Below, one piece after another: positions 57,601 to 64,000 of a stretch of 64,000 nt of DNA. The translations under genes were made by a program, and so were the position numbers. Position 1 is the first letter of the stretch, and the number at the start of each line of letters is the position of its first letter. Below the pieces are notes generated by a model that was given only the letters and a program-made list of their open reading frames with translations, made no database searches and was not told the origin of the DNA. Source of the stretch: Trebouxia sp. TZW2008 (taxonomy: Eukaryota; Chlorophyta; Trebouxiophyceae; Trebouxiales; Trebouxiaceae); assembly GCA_002118135.1 (NCBI GenBank), contig BDIU01000231.1, positions 42,437 through 106,436 of the forward strand. The letters run 5' to 3'.

Positions 57601-60600
57601 TACCTGGCCAAAACAGCAATTGATGCGCTCTTTGCAGCTCTCACAGATGCAGATGCGCGCAGCCATCTCCTGTCAAGCACACAGCTTGTATTGAATCAAC
57701 GACGCAAGCCATTTGAAAATTTCCACAAGGGTCCTGCATCTGTTGATCAGGATGGACTTCTGGACATGCAGCTCACCTTTTCCGCCTGCCTGGTCATGCT
57801 GTGCACCGCGGTGAGAACCCAAATTTCTTCTTGGTTTTGCCCTTGCAGTACTAGTGCACAATTGCTAATCCAATAGCATCAAGTCCTTCAAGGCTCAAAC
57901 TTCTGATCCATTGTTTGCTGGGTGGTGTCTGCAACTTTGGAATTTGCTTGGCACCTGCTGTTGCTGAAACCTCAAGTTATCACTGCAGTTCAGTAGGTGT
58001 CTCCTTGCAACACATGATGGGCACAAAACCTGCTTATGTTGAAGAGAAGGACGTGCATTAAGCCCGGCGCTTCTAGCAAACCACGCACAAATGATTAGCA
58101 TGCTGCTCCCCCCTCAGTGGCGCATCTGCATTTGCTGAGCTGCAATCCAAGCAGCGAACATGTGCAATGCAACGGACAGTGCTTCAATTTCAGCAAGCAA
58201 AGCTGACGTCTCTCCTTCTGTACAGGAGGTGCACAATACACGGGTCATACATAGGACACGCACTCTGATGGCTGATGACGCACCATGGTTGCGCATGGCG
58301 GAGAAGCACATTTTGGTGCACATCCACCTGCTCTTGCAGACAGCCATCAATGTAAGCCTGTGCCTTGCTTTGAGCACTCTGAAGTATCCTTGAGGCTTTC
58401 TCAGCCATTTCGCAGCTTGTATACAGGCAGGGCAGCCAGCTTGCTTAAGTCCTGCACAAGATTAGGACTCTGCTTTCATGCACTTTCGCTGTTTGTAAAC
58501 CCAACCGTCTGCTTTCATAGGGCTGCCAGCTGTTGCCTACTACCTTGCATGTCAGCAACTTTGCCTCATGCGAATCTCAACCTAGATCTTGCCGATGTTC
58601 TCTACTCTGCCTTGACATGTCATCTACATCTGTGACAACTGTCAGGCCTTTGTGGCACTTGTCATGAGCACACTGTGTCTCTGGCGCATTATATCCAGTA
58701 TCTGCAACAGAGCGCTCGTTAAAGTCACAAAGACAAGCATACGGTGTCTAGGGTTTCTGCTTGCACTCACACTGTCAGGTCAAGACTTGCTGAGTCGTGT
58801 GTGCAGGCAATCACACCTTGGTCTGCAGAGCGGTGCCTGGCGCTTTCAAGGCTGCTGCAGCGCATTGCTGAGCTGCTTGTGGCAGTTGCCCAGCCCATGT
58901 ATGATGAGGCAAGTGTTGTGGCTGAAAGTCACTCCCCTGATCCCTCATGGTGTCTTTGTCGGCCTGTTGTGTATGTTGAACCTGTCACAGGCCTTGTTGC
59001 AAGTTATGTCTGCTGTAGCATGCACGGCAGTACGATGGCAGTCGTGCATCTGAATGCAAATGCAAAGCATGAGCATTGTGCAAGAAGACTGCGGTTGGGA
59101 AGAGCAGAGCGCCGCTTTTTTGTTGACAAGCCCTATCGAATGCACCCTTGCAAGCTTGTTGCAACCACATCTTGTTCAAGGTCAAAATCAAGCAATCTTT
59201 GCTATGACAAGATGTAGACACCATCCAAGGTCAATATCATACAATTTTTTGCCTCAACACTATATGTGCATGCAGTTCAAGGTGCAAATTATGGACCTGA
59301 TGGTCAAGCTTCTCTCAAAATTGGGCACAGTCACTCCAGACCTGCAGCTGCAAAACTTTCTTGCCTGGGCTGGCATTTCAGCTACAGCACCCGGTTTGTT
59401 TGTGATGTTGGACCTGCCAGCTACAGACAGGAGTTCTAGCTGTCAGGTAACAGCATGTTACTTACGCATCAGTGATGCTGCTGGTGCAAGTTTGCCTGAA
59501 CTTGCACTGTCACACAGCATTGTTTCAGCAATGGCAGCTGTTGTCACGCTAATGACAATTGTAATCATGACAACAGCAGCACTAGCAGCAGCAAAAGCAA
59601 AAGCACAACACTGATGATGATTAATGACATACATGATATTGTTATACGCTGTTGTCATCAAGGTGTTCTTGGCGTAAGGTACTGATGTCTTAATGATAGC
59701 AGCCATTGCAATCTGATGGGTTTGAACATGCTTTGCTTGAGCAGAGGGCTGCATTTCATGTTTTGAGGTCTGCTGCGCATGGGTAGTGACACAGGCTGAG
59801 TCAAACACATGATTGCAGCTGATACAGCGCCCATGCCACTCAAGCTCCGTCCTGATATCCACAGGAGCTGCTGATGCGCATGATTGATGTGGTGACGGGT
59901 CCCATGATTGATGATTGTGGCCAGGATCCAGTTGCTGCATCTGAGATTGTGGGTATCAACATTGCAAGCACAGCTCGCCTGCGCAGCTTTGTGCTGACCC
60001 GGGTGCATTCCTTCTTCAGCAGTCCAGCTGTTGAAGCATATCTCTGGGAGCATGTCATGCCACTCCTGCCCCAGTGGTTTGAACAGATTGTGGAGCAGGA
60101 ACGCGTGCCATACGCAGTACCAGAGGCTATTGGGATATATGCAGTATACCTGGGTAGGCAATTCTTCAGATTTGTCTGAGTCCCCCGCCTGCTTCCTGCC
60201 TATGATACTGCTCAATGGCAGTCATACATGTTTGCGACAAATTGTCATCATTTTGTTCCACTTCCAACATCTTGACTGTTTCTGACCATGAAGAAGGCCA
60301 ACTATATTGCTGGCAGGTCAAAAATTCAAGCCTGCCCTGGTTTGACTTGTTTTGAACCTGCTTGATACCTATACAGCTGAGGTCCCCAAATTGAGTTCAA
60401 GCCCACTGCGCTGCTTTTTTTCAGCTGGTCACCACCATTAGCACCACCAGCAGTATGTTTTTGCATTAGCACAAGTATGCAACAAAGTCACTTCTGTGAT
60501 TTTGATTTTCACTTGGCAGAAGCATTGTCAATAAGGCAGACAGCATTTGTGCTCATTGCAGACCTGGGTCAGTTGCTGACAAGTGCTATCTTGTGTTTTC

Positions 60601-63301
60601 AGACCATACTTGACAGCCAATGTCGCAGCAGTGTGCTTCTCTTTCACACCTGACACTGACACCGTCAGACCAGTCACAAGGGTTATGTGCAACTTTGCAG
60701 GTGTATCCTTGATTGCCTTCTCTCAACATTTGATCAGGTTAAGGCAAACGGGGTCAGACTTGTTGGCTAGCCAAGCGTGCAAGTACTCTTCCTCTCTCTT
60801 GTCAACTGCAATCCCTGTCAAACACATTGCGTGATCTGCAGGGAGCTATACCAAGTGGTCCCCAGCTGACCGACCACTGCCAGCTGCTGTTGCTCAGACC
60901 ATGCTGAGAGCCTTGAAAGGATTGTTCAACAGCCGGGCGCTTGGCATGTGTAACCACATTGCCTCAATGCTCAAACAGTCTGACACACTTGATGATTTCA
61001 TGAATGGCGTCTATGGAGGGCATGCGCAGCAAGAAGGAGCCGTCAATCAGAATAAACTGGACCCAACTGCTTCTTACATGAACCACGTCACAAAGTGGAT
61101 GGGTGAGCTGCGCATGCTCCTTTTCCTCAAGCAATAGATGAAACACAGTGACTGCATGACAAGAAAAGCTGCAAGTGCATTTGACAGTCTGTGCAAAGTT
61201 CCTAAACCGCAGTCATGTGTGTTTGGGATTCATCTGTTTTGCAAGCACTGCACTGTGCTGTGTGCTCAATAGCTAACGCACAGTCTGACATGCGCATCTT
61301 GGCATCATTATGACAGCCTTGTAGAATAATCTGTGAGGCTTACAGCCTCTGGCCCATCACCAATTTGATGTAGAACAATCCCTGAAGTTATCAAATAAGC
61401 GCAACAAAACGTCCAGTTGCAATAGGCCTCTCTGCAAAAATAGCACAAAGACTCTGCTATTTACTGCAGAATGCAATCTTATCGTAGTAGAGCACATGCA
61501 GAAACATCCGGCATGGGGCCCAGTCTTTGCTGCCATACCAGAGGGCTCATGGTGTGATGACAAGCAAGAGCTTGTCAATTTCAAGCAGCAGCTGGGGCTG
61601 ATGGTTGCTTCTCGTTCAGTGGGTGCAAGCCCACCAACAACTGCAGGCACGACAGTTGGGCTCAATATCCCAGCAAGGCTGTGGGCATGCTTCTTCCCTA
61701 AAGTGTGGTACTCAGGCCCTTGCACAAAAGTGTCTTTTATAAACGCCTCACCAATTTGATGACGGTACAAGCCTTACATTGTTACATTTGTCACATTGCT
61801 GGGCTAGAGGTTTTCATTTTTGCATATTGCTCAGGCATCTTTGCACCTTGCATGGCAGCATAAAATTGTGGTTGCTGACTTTACATTGGCAGTGGGCTCC
61901 AACTCTCACCAGAAAGTGAAATAAGTGGTGTGCATTGGGCGTAGCATAGGTGACCAGTATCAAAAACACAGCAGCACTGATGAGACTACTAATGATTCTT
62001 ATAAAGGCACTGCTGCTCTTGATTACAGGACCCACTCATGCAAGGATCAGCCGCTGAACTGAAACCTCAGAAGGGACAGAAGACAGCTTCCAGCGCAGCT
62101 CACAAACGATGCACTAGCAGCAACAAGAAGACCCATTCAGAAGCTGGTGATGCATCCGCCTCTACAGCAGATCAGGCAGCTGCTCAGGCTGCTGCCCAGG
62201 CAGCTGCTGATGAGTTGCTTCAGCAGGAAGAAGAGATAGCTGCCAGAGCAGCTGCTAAGAAGGCCAAGAAAGCAAGGCAGAAGGCCAAGAAAGGAGCTGT
62301 GCAAGCTGACCCTGACTTTCCATCAAACACACCTTCTTCACTTGATGAGGCAAGCATGAGCAGTGACATGCCAAGCCCCAGTCTCCAGCACAACAGCCCA
62401 GGCGAAACCACACCGCATGTGATCTGTTCTGAGGCCAAGAAGAGAGCTTTGCAGCCTGCCTATGATCTGCCATCGCACAAATCTCCTTCACCTAGTGAAG
62501 AAAGCATGAGCTGTGACAGCTCAATCACCATCCTCCATCACAACATCTCAGACGCAAGCACAGCACATGTAAACAGCTCTGACGGTACCCTACACATCTT
62601 GACCCCTCAGAACACTTGTGAATCTAGGCCAACAAGCATGCAGCTCACCCAATCTCTACCACATGAAGCCCAAAAGGGTTACAAAGATAAAAGCAGCACC
62701 GAGGTGATGAGTGTCAAGAGCCAGCTTCCAGCCGCACATGCCAGTCATAATCTTTATGAGAAGCTGCTGGTTTGCCCACTCACCAAGGTGTGAAGTCAAT
62801 ATAGAAGTTTCCATGTTTGATTATTCTGATATACAGGCATACGTGGACCTGTTTGATGACTTTTCTCAAAGATCATGCATCTGCTGTCCGGCATCAGTGC
62901 ATGCACTGCTGTACACCTTGAATGCTTGATAAGCCATGCACTGCATTGAGGCACATTGACCCCAAAATGAAAACACACCATGCTTGAGCATTAGATGCTG
63001 TGCAAGCACATCTTTGGGAAGACTTAGTGCGTGGTCTTCAAAGTCTACCCTTGAGCAGTGTAATTGTGCAACATGTCATAAATTCGCTGGCCTTTGTGCC
63101 TGACAACCTCATTTGTTGCTGCAGAGCTTACTGAGGGAGCCGGTGATTGCAGCTGATGGGCACTCCTATGAGAAGAGTGCCCTGCAAGCCTGGCTGGAGC
63201 ACAGCAAGGCCTCCCCTGTCACTGGCATCCCCTTGCCTCACAATCATGTTGCTGCCAACATCACTCTGAGACAGTGGATCAGAGAAAGCCGCATACTCTA
63301 G
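54651..63301 (+). CDS. Long U-box protein, putative E3/E4 ubiquitin ligase (multi-exon)
   Basis: Ubiquitin-ligase role is inferred from the C-terminal U-box, which binds E2 enzymes. Exons: 54,651-55,443; about 55,857-56,222; 56,371-56,731; 57,031-57,290; 57,572-57,813; 58,226-58,350; 58,807-58,910; 59,278-59,446; 59,862-60,153; 60,601-60,702; 60,840-61,103; about 61,470-61,730; 62,029-62,787; 63,125-63,301. The last two join in phase (TK|SLL) and form CPLTKSLLREPVIAADGHSY ... ALQAWLEHSKASPVTGIPL, a complete U-box ending in a stop at 63,299. The N-terminal about 800 residues are Leu/Ala-rich and helical-looking without a named domain. Exon 62,029 holds an Ala/Gln/Lys coiled-coil-like stretch (DQAAAQAAAQAAADELLQQE) and two or three Ser-rich repeats of the type SMSSDMPSPSLQHNSPGETT. 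The start is uncertain: compared with the minus paralogue one base is missing near 54,649, just before this ATG. Architecture recalls UFD2-type E4 factors, but I see no clear UFD2 core. Confidence 0.7.
55655..55771 (+). mobile_element. TAAGGACA-modular dispersed repeat, copy 2
   Basis: TCCTTACTCAGAGGTGCCAC, then GTCCTTACATCAAGCATGTCC and AGAGAAGTTACTG, matches the repeat at 39,283-39,405. It lies in intron 1 of the U-box gene, a different position from that copy. Confidence 0.5.
60750..60803 (+). mobile_element. LINE 3'-end fragment (short copy)
   Basis: GGTCAGACTTGTTGGCTAGC, then CAAGCGTGCAAGTACTCTTCC and a CT-rich end, matches the 3' end of the LINE at 43.1 kb. It sits in the intron just before the exon at 60,840. 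Confidence 0.55.
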
Positions 63302-64000
63302 TCCAAGACATCAGGACAGAATTGCAGCAGTGTAGTCGATGATGTTGAGGGCTTGCTGCAACTAGGAAGCAGGAACTACTATCTGAAGGAGAGTCAAGAA
63401 ACAGTGCATTTTGAATCCCATGACACTTTTAAGGCAGGTTTGACTTCTTGCCATAGCTTTTAGCACTGATTTGCAGCTGGACCTCCAGGACAGGTGTCTG
63501 CTCACCTCCATGTTAAGCCAGCAAATGGAGAATGTGCTGTTTGCTGCTCAGTCGACTGCATGCATGATGAGATGCTGCTATGAGCTGGCAATGTCAGGCT
63601 CAGAGCCTGTCAAGCCTGCATTGCGTGATACTATAGGTGGCATATCAGCTAGCTATGGGCAGTATTTGATCTTTGTCAGGCGTCAAACCCACAGCCATGA
63701 TCAAATTGCATTTTAAATGGGTCGCAGTCTGAGCCGTCAGGAGGGCATGCTGCTCATATATGCAGTCCCATCGCTGCTGTGGTTGACTGTGCCCACACTG
63801 TATGTACAGCTCATGTCTCATCAACAGAAGCCTGCCAGACTGAAAGTACCACTACTATACAGCAGACTGACGTACTTTGGCCTTGACGCTAGCAGATACG
63901 TCAAACCAGTTTGTTCACCTCAGCACTGCTCTAACATGGCAGGGAACGTGGCAGAATTATTTTGGGTCGACCTGAATTAATTATGCAATTTGCAGAACCC
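63302..64000. other. Right-edge region after the U-box gene
   Basis: Two open plus-strand stretches (63,471-63,716 and 63,717-63,980) without recognisable similarity, codon pattern or splice logic. I see no supported gene here. Confidence 0.4.

Overview
This window is nuclear DNA of a eukaryotic photosynthetic microbe, most likely a green alga. It is intron-rich with mostly GT-AG introns. It carries a major light-harvesting chlorophyll a/b protein gene, a plant-type peroxisomal multifunctional beta-oxidation gene ending in Ser-Lys-Leu, a LINE fragment of a type I associate with green algae, and many microsatellites. The species cannot be fixed from sequence alone. Two assembly gaps are present: 2 N at about 33,406 and 25 N at 42,889-42,913.

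Layout. 1-2,391 (minus): low-complexity, probably nuclear protein running off the left edge. About 4-21.2 kb (minus): a large SNF2-family helicase gene of the ATRX type, with all helicase motifs readable exon by exon. About 22.1-30.87 kb (minus): a repetitive Ala/Lys/Ser/Pro-rich protein with a targeting-like N-terminus and recurring hydrophobic segments. 31,652-34,437 (plus): LHCII gene, 7 exons, 256 aa, fully resolved. 35.3-42.3 kb (minus) and 54.65-63.3 kb (plus): two inverted, head-to-head paralogues of a long protein ending in a U-box. The minus copy is broken and the plus copy is mostly intact. Both have a SUMO-like coding relic next to their 5' ends. Between them lie a LINE remnant (42.7-43.2 kb), the multifunctional beta-oxidation gene (44,160-50,302, minus, 10 exons, 721 aa) and a divergently transcribed LEA-like gene with a mitochondrial-type presequence (50,667-53,738, plus, 7 exons, 331 aa).

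Most unusual theme: nearly every gene has partial copies of its own exon edges in the neighbouring introns. These include splice site and adjacent coding sequence, in tandem and at different stages of decay. The clearest case is a five-unit, exactly 136-bp array carrying the helicase Walker A exon edge (14,141-14,770). The same pattern occurs in the ATRX-like gene (at least nine exons), the repetitive gene, the LHC gene, the beta-oxidation gene and the U-box pair. I call these exon-edge echoes; they may be a local or genome-wide mode of exon and intron growth.
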